DNA of 64,000 nucleotides from Pseudomonadota bacterium (GTDB taxonomy: Bacteria; Pseudomonadota; Gammaproteobacteria; Steroidobacterales; Steroidobacteraceae), in contig JAJZDX010000012.1 in the NCBI GenBank assembly GCA_021805865.1, forward strand, positions 62,001-126,000, in the 5' to 3' direction. Every line of letters begins with the position of its first letter. Within the stretch, counting starts at the first letter, position 1. Below are positions 35,528-45,796 of this stretch, one piece after another. A program made the position numbers and the translations under genes. The notes beneath the pieces are model-generated. The model did no database searches. It had not been told where the DNA came from and saw nothing but the letters and a program-made list of their open reading frames with translations.

Positions 35528-38107
35528 TCAATTCAGCATCCGCCTGAGGCGATAGAGCGCTTCGAGCGCAGCCTTGGGGGTGAGCTCGTCGGGGTCCAGC
35601 GAGGCGAGCGTCTCGCGAATCGGGTCGGGCGCGGGAGCCGGCGCGGCGAACAGCGGCAGCTCCTTCTGGGCCTGCTCGTGCGCGGCGCCTTCGGCTCTCT
35701 CGCGCTGGTCGCGCTCGGACTCCAGCGCCTCGAGGTATTGGCGGGCTTGTCCGATGACCTCCCGCGGTACGCCCGCGAGCTGCGCGACCTGCAGGCCGTA
35801 GCTGCGGCTGGCGGGCCCGTCCTTCACCGCGTGCAGGAACACGATGCCGTCGGCGTGCTCGGTGGCGTCCAGGTGCACGTTGGCACAGCCGTCGACTTCC
35901 GCCGCCAGCGTGGTCAGCTCGAAGTAGTGCGTGGCGAAGAGAGTGAAGGACTTGAGGCGCGTCGCGATATGTTGCGCCATGGCCCAGGCGAGCGACAGGC
36001 CGTCGAAGGTGCTGGTGCCCCGGCCGATCTCGTCCATCAGGATCAGGCTGCGGGCCGTGGCGTTGTGGAGGATGTTGGCCGCCTCGGTCATTTCCACCAT
36101 GAAGGTGGAGCGGCCGCCCGCCAGGTCATCGGCGGCGCCGATGCGCGTGAAAATGCGGTCGACGGGGCCGATGAGGGTGCGCTCGGCGGGGACGAAGCTG
36201 CCCATGTGCGCCAGGATGACGATGATGGCGGTCTGGCGCATGTAGGTCGACTTGCCGCCCATGTTGGGGCCGGTGATGACGAGCATGCGCCGCCCGGCGT
36301 CGAGCTTCAGATCGTTGGGCACGAAGGCCTCCGCGGCGAAGCGCTCGACCACCGGGTGTCGGCCGCCCGTGATGTCGAGCACCGGGTCGGTGAGCAGCTG
36401 CGGCTCCGTCCATTGAAGCGTGCAGGCGCGCTCGGCCAGCGCGCCGAGCGCATCGAGCTCCGACAGCGCCCCGGCAGTCGCCTGCAAGGGGCCGAGGCGG
36501 TCGATGAGCTGTGTCAGGACCTCCTCGTAGAGGTCCTTCTCCCGCGCGAGCGAGCGTTCCCGCGCCCCGAGCACCCGGTCCTCGAAGCCCTTGAGCTCCG
36601 TCGTGATGAAGCGCTCGGCGGACTTGACCGTCTGACGCCGTACGTAATCCCTCGGTACCCGCTCGGCATCCTTGCGCGAGATCTCGATGAAAAAGCCCTG
36701 GACGCGGTTGTAGCCGAGCTTCAGGCCCGAGATGCCGGTGCGCTCGCGCTCGCGCCGCTCGAGGTCGAGCAGGAACTCGTCGGTGTGGGTCGCGATCAGG
36801 CGCAGCTCATCGAGGTCCGGGTCATACCCGGGCGCGATGACGTTGCCGTCGCGCAGGAACGTGGCGGGCTCTTCGGCGATGGCGCGCCGCAGCAGGTCCA
36901 CGACGTCGTGGTGCTCACCGATATGCTCGCCGAGGGCGCCTATCAAGGGCGAGTCGAGCTGCCTGAGCACCGCCTTCAAGGCCGGTACCCCCGAGAGCGA
37001 TGCGCGCAGCTGGGTCAGGTCGCGCGGCCGTGCCGAGCGCAGTGCCACGCGCGAGAGGATGCGCTCGACGTCACCGACGCTGCGCAGGTGCTCGCGCAGC
37101 GCCTCGAAGCGGCGCGCCTCGACCAGGGTCGCGAGCGCCTGGTAGCGCCGGCGCAGCGCCTCCTGGTCGGTCAGGGGGCGATTGAGCCAGCGGCGCAGCG
37201 CCCGCGAGCCCATGGCCGTCACGCACTGGTCGAGGAGGGCGAACAGTGTCGCCTCCTCGCGGCCGCCGAGGCTCGCATCGAGCTCGAGGTTGCGTCGGGT
37301 GGCGGCGTCGATGACGAGCGCGTCGGAGCGCTCCTCGACGGTGAGTCCCCGGATGTGCGGCAGGGAGGTTTTCTGGGTGTCGCGCACGTACTGCAGCAGC
37401 GCGCCGGCCGCGCTGATTGCGAGCGGCAGCTCATCGGCGCCGAACCCCTTGAGGTCGAGCGTGCCGAGCTGGTCGGTCAGCAGGCGCGAGGCGCTCGCCA
37501 GCTCGAAATGCCAGGGGGGGCGCGCTCGCAGCGCCGTGCCCCGGCGCGGATCCTGCAGGGCGCTGCCTTCGGGAATCAGCAGCTCCGCCGGCTTCAGCCG
37601 CTCGAGCTCGGCGGCGAGCGTGACCCGGCCGCGCTCCTCGAGTACGGTGAAGCGGCCTGCCGCAAGATCGAGCCAGGCGAGGCCGAAGCGCTCGCCGTCG
37701 CTTGCCACTGCGGCGACCAGCGTGTCCTGACGCTCATCGAGCAGCGCCGCATCGGTCACGGTACCCGGCGTGACGATGCGCACGACCTCGCGCTCCACGG
37801 GGCCCTTGGACTTGGCCGGGTCCCCGAGCTGCTCGCAGATGGCGACGCTCTCGCCCTTGCGCACCAGGCGCGCCAGATAGCTCTCGACGCTGTGCACCGG
37901 CACGCCCGCCATGGGGATGGGCTGGCCGGCGGACTGACCGCGCGAGGTGAGCGTGATGTCGAGCAGCGCCGCGGCGCGGCGCGCGTCCTCGAAGAACAGC
38001 TCGTAGAAATCGCCCATCCGGTAAAAGAGCAGCACGTCGGGATGGCGGCTCTTGATGCGCAGGTACTGCTGCATCACTGGCGTGTGTTCTATGCTTTTGT
38101 TTTCCAA
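35528..38107 (-). CDS. mutS: DNA mismatch repair protein MutS
   Basis: Starting at the TTG 38107, which matches the E. coli N-terminus by position ([12 protein letters not shown]), the protein has 859 residues. The mismatch-recognition domain has the Phe-x-Glu motif in [11 protein letters not shown]; the ATPase has Walker [15 protein letters not shown], Walker [17 protein letters not shown], and the His in [10 protein letters not shown]. It binds mismatches and recruits MutL. Length is normal. The frame is open further upstream to 38296, but that part overlaps the MFS gene and has no MutS character. mutS close to recA is also seen in other gammaproteobacteria. Confidence 0.95.
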   Translation of the reverse strand: MENKSIEHTPVMQQYLRIKSRHPDVLLFYRMGDFYELFFEDARRAAALLDITLTSRGQSAGQPIPMAGVPVHSVESYLARLVRKGESVAICEQLGDPAKSKGPVEREVVRIVTPGTVTDAALLDERQDTLVAAVASDGERFGLAWLDLAAGRFTVLEERGRVTLAAELERLKPAELLIPEGSALQDPRRGTALRARPPWHFELASASRLLTDQLGTLDLKGFGADELPLAISAAGALLQYVRDTQKTSLPHIRGLTVEERSDALVIDAATRRNLELDASLGGREEATLFALLDQCVTAMGSRALRRWLNRPLTDQEALRRRYQALATLVEARRFEALREHLRSVGDVERILSRVALRSARPRDLTQLRASLSGVPALKAVLRQLDSPLIGALGEHIGEHHDVVDLLRRAIAEEPATFLRDGNVIAPGYDPDLDELRLIATHTDEFLLDLERRERERTGISGLKLGYNRVQGFFIEISRKDAERVPRDYVRRQTVKSAERFITTELKGFEDRVLGARERSLAREKDLYEEVLTQLIDRLGPLQATAGALSELDALGALAERACTLQWTEPQLLTDPVLDITGGRHPVVERFAAEAFVPNDLKLDAGRRMLVITGPNMGGKSTYMRQTAIIVILAHMGSFVPAERTLIGPVDRIFTRIGAADDLAGGRSTFMVEMTEAANILHNATARSLILMDEIGRGTSTFDGLSLAWAMAQHIATRLKSFTLFATHYFELTTLAAEVDGCANVHLDATEHADGIVFLHAVKDGPASRSYGLQVAQLAGVPREVIGQARQYLEALESERDQRERAEGAAHEQAQKELPLFAAPAPAPDPIRETLASLDPDELTPKAALEALYRLRRMLN

Positions 38108-38282
38108 GATCTTTTGAGTAGACCGGGCGGAGGTTCGTGACCGCAGTATTGCCGAGAAGTCTGACTGCGGGCAAATGGCGCGCCCGCGTGGGTGCCGCGC
38201 AGCGTGCTGGGCCCTGGGCCCTGGGCCGGCCGGATCAGGAGGCGGCGGCGACGTCCGCCATGTCCGCTGAAGCGTGCTTGGA

Positions 38283-39530
38283 TCAGTCCGCGGCAAGCTC
38301 GACGGCTCCCGGGTGGCGGGTCTCGCGCTTGAACAGGTGCAGCGTCACGAGCAGCAGCGTCATCGGCACCAGCGAGAAATAAAACGCATGGATCCCGCCG
38401 AACCGTGCGAACACGATGGCGGTGATGCGCGAGCCGAGGGTCCCTCCGAGCGCGGAGAACACCAGGATCAGCCCCATCATGGTGGCGTGGGCCGGCTTCG
38501 GCAGCGCGGTGAGCACCACGGAGTTGATGACCGGATAGATCGGGGCCATCAGCAGCCCGATCAACGGGATCAGGTAGGCTGCGATCGGAGCATGGAACCA
38601 GCTGAAATGCGCAGCGGTGACGCCCCGGGCGTGCGGCAGCACCAGCACCATCAGCAGCCCCATCCCGACCACGCACACGTTGAGCAGCGGATACCACGCC
38701 ACGCGCCGCAGCAGCTGTCCGGCGATGACGCGGCCGAGGGCGATGGAGGCGGCGAGGATGCTGGCCATCTGCACGCTGAGCGCATCGGGGAGCTTCAGCA
38801 CCTCGTTGTTGAAAGTCGGCAGCCACGTGCCGAAGCTCTGCTCGATGAGCACGTAGAGGAAGGTGGAGGCGAGGAACACGCAGACCATCGGACGGCCGAT
38901 CAGGCGGATCGTCTCCGTCAGCGAGCCGCGCGGGCGCCGGGCCTGCTCGCCGCGGGCCGCCGACTCATCGAGCCGCGAGCTCGCGAGCAGTCCCATCGCG
39001 AGCCCGCAGGCGGCCACCAGCACCCAGTACACCCTGAGCCAGCGGGTGTCGCCCGCTTCGCCGGAACGGATGAAGGCGCTGAACAGCCACCCCGAGATCA
39101 CCACCCCGACCATGAACAGCCCCTCGAGGGTATTGGTGAGCCGCCCGTGCTCGACCCGGGTCGAGGTGAGCAGCCCGATCGAGGCGTACACCGACATCTT
39201 GGTGAGCGCAAAGGAGATGCCGAGGCAGACGAACAGCAGCTCGGTGGTGCGAAAGCTCGGGAACAGCGGCATCAGGGCGCAGGCCACCGCCACGATGCCG
39301 AGCGCGATCAGCATCGCGCGCCGGTAGCCGAGCGCGGGCAGGAATGAGGCCACCGCGAAGGAGGTGATGACGATCGGCAGGTCCTTGAACAGCTCGAGAA
39401 GGCTCGCCCGCGGCTTGCCGACCCCGAAGGTGTGAATGGACTGCAGGATCACGGTGCCGACGCTGTTCAGCAGAATGGCGAAGATCATGAAGCTCAGCGC
39501 CAGTGCGGCGATCATGCGGTGGCGGCTCAA
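38283..39530 (-). CDS. MFS sugar permease (fucose permease-like)
   Basis: The 415-residue protein has twelve hydrophobic helices in two halves with a central charged loop near residue 205 ([17 protein letters not shown]). The first helix reads [26 protein letters not shown]. It belongs to the major facilitator family, near the fucose/galactose/glucose permeases. The TTG start at 39530 has GAGG 5 nt upstream; ATG at 39515 is an alternative. It is divergent from a LacI regulator, with an operator-like palindrome between them, so its substrate is probably the regulator's sugar ligand. Confidence 0.85.
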   Translation of the reverse strand: MSRHRMIAALALSFMIFAILLNSVGTVILQSIHTFGVGKPRASLLELFKDLPIVITSFAVASFLPALGYRRAMLIALGIVAVACALMPLFPSFRTTELLFVCLGISFALTKMSVYASIGLLTSTRVEHGRLTNTLEGLFMVGVVISGWLFSAFIRSGEAGDTRWLRVYWVLVAACGLAMGLLASSRLDESAARGEQARRPRGSLTETIRLIGRPMVCVFLASTFLYVLIEQSFGTWLPTFNNEVLKLPDALSVQMASILAASIALGRVIAGQLLRRVAWYPLLNVCVVGMGLLMVLVLPHARGVTAAHFSWFHAPIAAYLIPLIGLLMAPIYPVINSVVLTALPKPAHATMMGLILVFSALGGTLGSRITAIVFARFGGIHAFYFSLVPMTLLLVTLHLFKRETRHPGAVELAAD

Positions 39531-39580
39531 GGTAACCTCGGCTGTGCGGGACGGCTTTACGGGGGCGGTGCGCCGGGAGA

Positions 39581-39594
39581 TGATATCGATATCT
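39581..39594. promoter_or_regulatory. candidate LacI-family operator
   Basis: GATATCGATATC at 39582-39593 is a perfect 12-bp palindrome with a central CG, the hallmark of LacI-family sites. It lies 52 bp before the permease start and 33 bp before the regulator start, so it could control both. Confidence 0.6.
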
Positions 39595-39625
39595 TCACTT
39601 GCGCGACCGCCTGCGTCGAACCATC

Positions 39626-40636
39626 GTGTCGGATAAGAAAAAGAAGCCGCCCGCCGGCCGTGACCACCTCACCATGGCGGACCTGGCCGAGCTCGCCGGG
39701 GTCTCCACCATCACCGTGTCGAGGGCGCTCGCCGACAGTCCGCTCGTCAATCCCGGCACCCGGGAGAAGGTTCAGGGGCTTGCTCGCAAGCACGGGTACA
39801 AGCTGAACGTCAGCGCTCGCAACCTGCGCTTGCGCCGCAGCCATGCCGTGGCCGTGATCGTGGAGATGACCCCGTCGCCCGAGCGCACGATGGCCGATCC
39901 CTATCCTCTGGCGCTGCTCGGCGGAATTTCGCAGGAGCTCACCTCGGCCGGGTACAACGTGCTGCTCACCACCCGCCAGGGGGAGGTCGACATGGCCGTG
40001 CAGGCCGCCGACGGCCTCATCCTGCTCGGTCAGGGGGCGCATCAGGACGCCGTGCACATCTACGACAAGGTGGGCCTGCCGATGGTGGTCTGGGGCGCCG
40101 CGGGCGTCGGTGGCGACCGGCATATCGTGGTCGGCAGCGACAATCGCCATGGCGGCATGAGCGTCGCGGAGCGATTCGTCTCGATCGGCCGCCGCCATCC
40201 GGTGTTCATCGGCAATCCCGATCACCCCGAGATGGCCCAGCGCCAGTACGGATTCGTGGACGAGCTGGCGCGTCACAACATCAAGCCGCTGCTGATGCGG
40301 CGCGCGGACTTCACGCTCGAGTCCGGCGTGCAGGCCGTGCGCTCGCTCCACAACCGCAAGGTGCAGTTCGACGCGATTTTCGCGTGCAGTGATCTGGTGG
40401 CGATGGGGGCGATCCGGGCGCTCACCGAGCTCGGACAATCGGTGCCGCAGGACGTGTCCGTGATCGGCTACGACGACACCCCGCAGGCGGCGACCTTCCT
40501 GCCGCCGCTCTCGACGGTGCGGCAGAACTGGCAGGAGGGCGGCGTGCTGCTCGCGCGCAAGGTGCTCGGCCTGCTGCGCGGGGAGACCGTGCAATCGGAG
40601 ATGCTGCCGACCGCGCTCGTGATTCGGGCGACCTGA
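39626..40636 (+). CDS. LacI-family transcriptional regulator
   Basis: The GTG at 39626 gives 336 residues; a TTG at 39599 gives nine more. The helix-turn-helix and hinge are typical: MADLAELAGVSTITVSRALADSPLVNPGTREKVQGLARKHGY followed by hinge RNLRLRRSHAVAVIV. The periplasmic-binding-protein-like domain has FDAIFACSDLVAMGAIRALTELGQSVPQDVSVIGYDD, the usual dimer/ligand region. It probably senses a sugar or derivative and represses the divergent MFS permease through the palindrome between the genes. Ligand unknown. Confidence 0.9.
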   Translation: MSDKKKKPPAGRDHLTMADLAELAGVSTITVSRALADSPLVNPGTREKVQGLARKHGYKLNVSARNLRLRRSHAVAVIVEMTPSPERTMADPYPLALLGGISQELTSAGYNVLLTTRQGEVDMAVQAADGLILLGQGAHQDAVHIYDKVGLPMVVWGAAGVGGDRHIVVGSDNRHGGMSVAERFVSIGRRHPVFIGNPDHPEMAQRQYGFVDELARHNIKPLLMRRADFTLESGVQAVRSLHNRKVQFDAIFACSDLVAMGAIRALTELGQSVPQDVSVIGYDDTPQAATFLPPLSTVRQNWQEGGVLLARKVLGLLRGETVQSEMLPTALVIRAT

Positions 40637-40755
40637 AGGCCATCCGTCCGGGAGTCTCTCGAGGCGGCGCCGGCGCGAATGAGACGGACGAGCCGCACAT
40701 CAGGGCCGGCCATCCGGCCGATCGCCGCTCGGGCGCCCCCGTCGGACATCCCGCA

Positions 40756-42702
40756 TCAGGGTGCAAGTCCCATTCGCGCAAAACGCTTCGCGATGCCCGC
40801 ATCGAGCTTGCGGGCGGCGGCGAGGTCGGCCTGTCCCCTCGCCTTCTCGCCCTTTTGCAGCTCGGCAAGTCCACGGCCGTAGAGGGAGGTGGGCATGTGC
40901 GCGTTGTGCCTCAGCGCCGCATCGTAGTCCTCGATGGCGCCATCGAGCCTGCCGAGCCTGAGGTTCACCAGGCCGGTGCTGTCGAGGGCCGCCGCGGCCT
41001 TGGGCTCGTAACGCAGCGCCCGGTCGCAGTCGCGCAGCGCACCCCCGAGGTCCCGATCCTGCGTGGCTCTGCGCCAGCAGAGGTTGTTCCACGCCAGCCC
41101 AAGCTCGCCTCTCGCGGCGCCCATTTCGATGTCGTGGTCGTGGTAATGCCTCCAGAGCCTGATCTGGCCGATGGCCGCCGTGTAGTGTCCGATGTCGCCA
41201 TACAGTCCGCTCAGCGTCAGCCGCACATCCGATTCGGGCGGCGTCAGGCGCTTGACGGTATCCAGATCGGCTTTGACTTCGGTGAAGGCGGCCGCCTTCG
41301 CCGCCGGATTCGGCCAGTGTTTCCGGGCCACTTGCAGCTCGGCCCGCGCCAGGTGCGCCTCGAGGTCGTTGGGCTGCAGGCGGATCGCCGCGGAAAAATC
41401 CCTCAGCGCCTCGGCGGGCTGCTTGTCCTGCCAGTAGGCCTTGCCGAGCCGGTACAGGCATTTCGCATTCTTGGGCTCGAGCCGGCAGGCGCGCCCGAGA
41501 TCGGCCAGGGCGTGACGGAATTCGTGCTGCGCCGCGTAGGCCAGGCCGCGGCCCGTCAGCTCGGCCGCGTTCCCGGGAGCGACGGCCGCACTACCCGTGA
41601 CGGATGCCCTCGCCGCGCCTGCGCCGGCCTTGGCCGAAGCAGGCGGACGGGCTTTCGCCGCGGCCCGCGGGTGCCTCCAGTCGGAGGAGGGCAGTCCCAG
41701 GTCGAAAACCGGTCCGCCGCTGTAGGTGAAGTAGAGCTTGCGTTGGCCATAGGAGACGAAGATGTGATGCGAGAGGAAGAAATCCTCTCCCAGCACCATG
41801 TCCGTCCTGCCCTGGCGTACGCTGAGGTCCGATTCCCCAAAGTCCGCGATGAGCAGGTGCGTGTGCTCGATCTTCTCGGTGCCGATCGTGAGATCGGCGA
41901 TGGGCGCAATCCAGGTCCTGACCGCGCCATAGCCTGCAATCCCCCATGCCTTGCCCGCCAGCACCACTCCGGGACTGTGCGGCGTGATGCCCGCGCGTCT
42001 GGCGGCGGCGAGCGACAAGTACGATCGTGGCGAGCCGGTGTCGAACAAGATGCGGATGCGATGACCGTTCACGGAGCCGTGGCCGATGATGTGCGGGTTC
42101 TCGGCTGTGAAGAACCGCAGTGCGACGACCGCGACGGGTTGGCCTTTTTTAGCCCAGAAGATCAGGGGCTGCTCGCCGCAGTGCACCGGCCTCACCAGGC
42201 GCATCATGCCGTCCCGGAAGTCGTATTCGGTGTCGGCGATGTGCAGCAGGTTGTCGCCCAATAGACCGACGATGCCGCCCCCCAGGTCGTTGCCGCCGAC
42301 CTCGAATGGAATGTTTCGCAACGGCACGCCGAGATAGGTGAAGGCCTTCACCGTGGCGACCTGCACGGCGGCTTCGCCGCCGCCGAAACCCTGTACGGAG
42401 AGCTCGGATGAGTCGCCCTGCCCGCCATTGGCCAGACCCCAAACAGAATCGTCAGGCACCGTATTGCGCAGCGGCAGCTTGTATTCGGCCGCCGCAGCCG
42501 GCGACAGCAGGCTGTAAAACGCGCCGGTGTCGACGATGAATCTCGCCTTGACCCCGTTGATCCGGGCCACGATGGTCGGTCGCAGGCCCTGCAGGGTGAC
42601 GGGGATGGGCGGGGTCTCCAGCAATTTGCACGCAGCGGCGGTCGCGGTCGAAAACGACAGCGCCGCCAGGACCGGGATCCAACCGAGACGACGTATCCGC
42701 AT
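40756..42702 (-). CDS. secreted aspartyl protease-like protein with two catalytic lobes and TPR domain
   Basis: The 648-residue protein has a signal peptide (residues 1-24, cut before Cys25). Two separate aspartic protease motifs are visible: RFIVDTGAFYSLLS (Asp58) and RILFDTGSPRSYLS (Asp221), each with the hydrophobic-DTG pattern of retropepsin folds. An Ala/Pro-rich linker (about residues 345-375) leads to a C-terminal block of about six TPR repeats. Bacterial retropepsin-like proteins normally have one DTG and dimerise; a two-lobed chain resembles pepsin. The TPRs could bind the substrate or the cell wall. Catalytic competence is not certain. Confidence 0.75.
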   Translation of the reverse strand: MRIRRLGWIPVLAALSFSTATAAACKLLETPPIPVTLQGLRPTIVARINGVKARFIVDTGAFYSLLSPAAAAEYKLPLRNTVPDDSVWGLANGGQGDSSELSVQGFGGGEAAVQVATVKAFTYLGVPLRNIPFEVGGNDLGGGIVGLLGDNLLHIADTEYDFRDGMMRLVRPVHCGEQPLIFWAKKGQPVAVVALRFFTAENPHIIGHGSVNGHRIRILFDTGSPRSYLSLAAARRAGITPHSPGVVLAGKAWGIAGYGAVRTWIAPIADLTIGTEKIEHTHLLIADFGESDLSVRQGRTDMVLGEDFFLSHHIFVSYGQRKLYFTYSGGPVFDLGLPSSDWRHPRAAAKARPPASAKAGAGAARASVTGSAAVAPGNAAELTGRGLAYAAQHEFRHALADLGRACRLEPKNAKCLYRLGKAYWQDKQPAEALRDFSAAIRLQPNDLEAHLARAELQVARKHWPNPAAKAAAFTEVKADLDTVKRLTPPESDVRLTLSGLYGDIGHYTAAIGQIRLWRHYHDHDIEMGAARGELGLAWNNLCWRRATQDRDLGGALRDCDRALRYEPKAAAALDSTGLVNLRLGRLDGAIEDYDAALRHNAHMPTSLYGRGLAELQKGEKARGQADLAAARKLDAGIAKRFARMGLAP

Positions 42703-42924
42703 CGATCGCCCTCCCCAACCTTATTTGTTCGTATGAGAGGGGGCAATGCGCTTCAGTTGTCCGCCGGCGAGGATCGGGATCCCGCCCGGCAACGTGCCCC
42801 TCACGCCCGCTTAGCCTAGCTCAGGTGGCGGATTTCGGGAACGGGACCTCGAGGGAGGTCGGCTCCGATCGCAAACCGGCCGGCTCCAGAGCCCCGGGGC
42901 CGAGGGCTTGCTAGACTGCGGGAC

Positions 42925-43953
42925 ATGGTGCGCATGAGCGACCGCTCTCTCTATCGGCTCGCGGAGCGGGTCGGGGAAGGCTTGCGGGCGGCCGGGTGGC
43001 GCATCGCGACCGCCGAGTCCTGCACCGGCGGCTGGATCGCCAAGGCGCTGACCGATGTTGCCGGCAGCTCCCGGTGGCTCGAATGCGGCTACGTCACCTA
43101 TTCCAACGCGGCCAAGAGGCGCGATCTCGGTGTCTCGGCCCGCACGCTGCAGACGCACGGGGCGGTGAGCGAGGCCACGGTGAGGGAGATGGCCGAAGGC
43201 GCACGGCGGGTCTCCGGCGCGGAGGTGGCGGTGGCGGTGAGCGGAATTGCCGGCCCGGACGGCGGCACGGCCGAGAAGCCCGTCGGCACGGTATGGTTCG
43301 CCGTGGCGGTGCCGCAGCGGGATGTGATCTGCGAGCCGTGCCGCTTCGAGGGCGACCGCGATCAGGTGCGCCGCCAGTGCGTCGCGCACGCCCTGGGATT
43401 GGTGCAGCGGGCGCTCGCGCCCGCCGCTTCGAGCCGCAGGCTCTTCTTCGCGCTCTGGCCGGATGAGCCCATGCGAGAGGCTCTGGCTCACGCGGTCCGC
43501 GAGGCCGTGCGCGGCAGCGGCGGGCGGTCCGTGTCGCCTTCCAACCTGCACCTCACCCTGGCTTTCCTCGGCTCGGTGCCGGAGGGGCAGGTGGCGGAGC
43601 TGGCGGATGCGGCGCGCGCGGTGGGGCTGCCGGAGCCGGGGGCGGTCGAGGTGAGGCTCGATCATCTGGAGCACTGGGAGGGTCCGCAGGTGCTCTGTGC
43701 CTCGCCGAGCGAGCCGCCGACGGGGGCGATGAAGCTGGCCGGGGCGCTCGAGGAGCAACTTTCGGCCGTCGGTTTTTCTCCGGACATCAAGCCCTTCCGG
43801 CCGCATGTCACGGTGGCTCGCAAAGTGACGCATCCAAGTCGCTCCTTGCAGATGCAGCCGGTGTCCTGGCGCTTCGGCTCCTTCGCCCTCATCGAGAGCC
43901 GCACGCTCGAGTCGGGTCCGGTGTACAGTGTTGTTGAGGTCTATGCACTGTAA
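42925..43953 (+). CDS. fusion of PncC (CinA C-terminal) amidase and 2H phosphoesterase (ThpR/LigT)
   Basis: Residues 8-165 are a complete PncC domain: ESCTGGWIAKALTDVAGSS at residues 31-49 and GIAGPDGGTAEKPVGTVW at 107-124, the nicotinamide-mononucleotide amidase that returns NMN to NAD synthesis. Residues 171-342 are a 2H phosphoesterase with both catalytic motifs, HLTL (209-212) and HVTV (294-297), as in ThpR, an RNA 2',3'-cyclic phosphodiesterase. Both are normally separate genes that neighbour recA in many genomes. No stop, start or frameshift separates them; the linker is short (ALAPAASSRRLFFALWPD). The start ATG at 42925 or 42934. Confidence 0.85.
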   Translation: MVRMSDRSLYRLAERVGEGLRAAGWRIATAESCTGGWIAKALTDVAGSSRWLECGYVTYSNAAKRRDLGVSARTLQTHGAVSEATVREMAEGARRVSGAEVAVAVSGIAGPDGGTAEKPVGTVWFAVAVPQRDVICEPCRFEGDRDQVRRQCVAHALGLVQRALAPAASSRRLFFALWPDEPMREALAHAVREAVRGSGGRSVSPSNLHLTLAFLGSVPEGQVAELADAARAVGLPEPGAVEVRLDHLEHWEGPQVLCASPSEPPTGAMKLAGALEEQLSAVGFSPDIKPFRPHVTVARKVTHPSRSLQMQPVSWRFGSFALIESRTLESGPVYSVVEVYAL

Positions 43954-44095
43954 GAAGCCGCCCGTAATGGCTTCACGGAGCCACAAATGCGGCGAAATAA
44001 CAGTCTGAGGGCAGATTTGCGGGCTGCTGCCGCAGGCGGCTTTGTGGGATAATTGCGCACACCTCCACTCCTTACCACCTCCCCGGGACAGTCAG

Positions 44096-45124
<1,029 letters not shown>

Positions 45125-45304
45125 GGAGGATTCTCAGGCGCTGCGCGCAGGGTTTCAGCGGGGTTTGCCGGGGGCCCGGCGGTCGTGTAGCGGCGCGAGC
45201 AAATCGCCGGGAGCGCTATACAACGCCGGGCGCATGGCGCGCGGCAGCCCCCGAAGGGGCGAGGCCCGGGATGGACCGAGTCCCCGCGCCGGCAAGAGGG
45301 CTTG

Positions 45305-45796
45305 ATGGTCCGAAAGCGCGTGGAGTCGAGAAGCGCATCGCACGACTCGGGGGCAATCCGTGCCGCCGCGGTGGCACTGCTTGCGCGGCGCGATTACCTC
45401 ACCGCCGAGCTGCAGCGCAGACTCGAGGCGCGGGGCTTCGATCCGGCCGCCGCGGCGGCCGTGATCGCCGAGCTCGCCGCCGAGCGGCTCCTCGAGGATG
45501 AGCGCTTCGTCGAGCGTTTCGTGGCCTCCCGGGCCGAGCGTGGGCAGGGGCCGCTGCGCATCGCCCTGGACCTCCGGTCCCAGGGGGCGTCCGAGGCGCT
45601 GATCGAGGCGGCGATCCAGGCCGGTCCCGACTGGGGCGCCGTGGCGCGCGAGGTCCGGCGCCGCAAATTCGGTCCCGAGTCTCCCGGATCCTGGCCCGAG
45701 AAGGCCCGCCAAGCGCGATTTTTGCAGTACCGGGGCTTTTCATCGGATCATATCCGGGCGGCCACCGGCGCCGACTTCGAGGACCCACGAACTTGA
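45305..45796 (+). CDS. recX: RecA regulator RecX
   Basis: The ATG at 45305 gives 163 residues, which fits RecX. The three-helix repeats appear as [56 protein letters not shown] and the third block with [20 protein letters not shown]. RecX binds RecA filaments and inhibits their growth. It lies 180 bp after recA, a GC-rich gap with no clear terminator, and its stop overlaps the TTG start of alaS, so all three may share a message. This recA-recX-alaS order is standard in gammaproteobacteria. Confidence 0.9.
   Translation: MVRKRVESRSASHDSGAIRAAAVALLARRDYLTAELQRRLEARGFDPAAAAAVIAELAAERLLEDERFVERFVASRAERGQGPLRIALDLRSQGASEALIEAAIQAGPDWGAVAREVRRRKFGPESPGSWPEKARQARFLQYRGFSSDHIRAATGADFEDPRT

Noticed and set aside
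35678-38140. An 820-codon plus-strand frame opposite mutS
   Set aside because: MutS is unmistakable on the minus strand and the antisense translation shows no family.
43954-44095. LexA (SOS) box before recA
   Set aside because: CTGT occurs near 43949 but no ACAG at the right distance follows, and no TTAGTA-type site is present.
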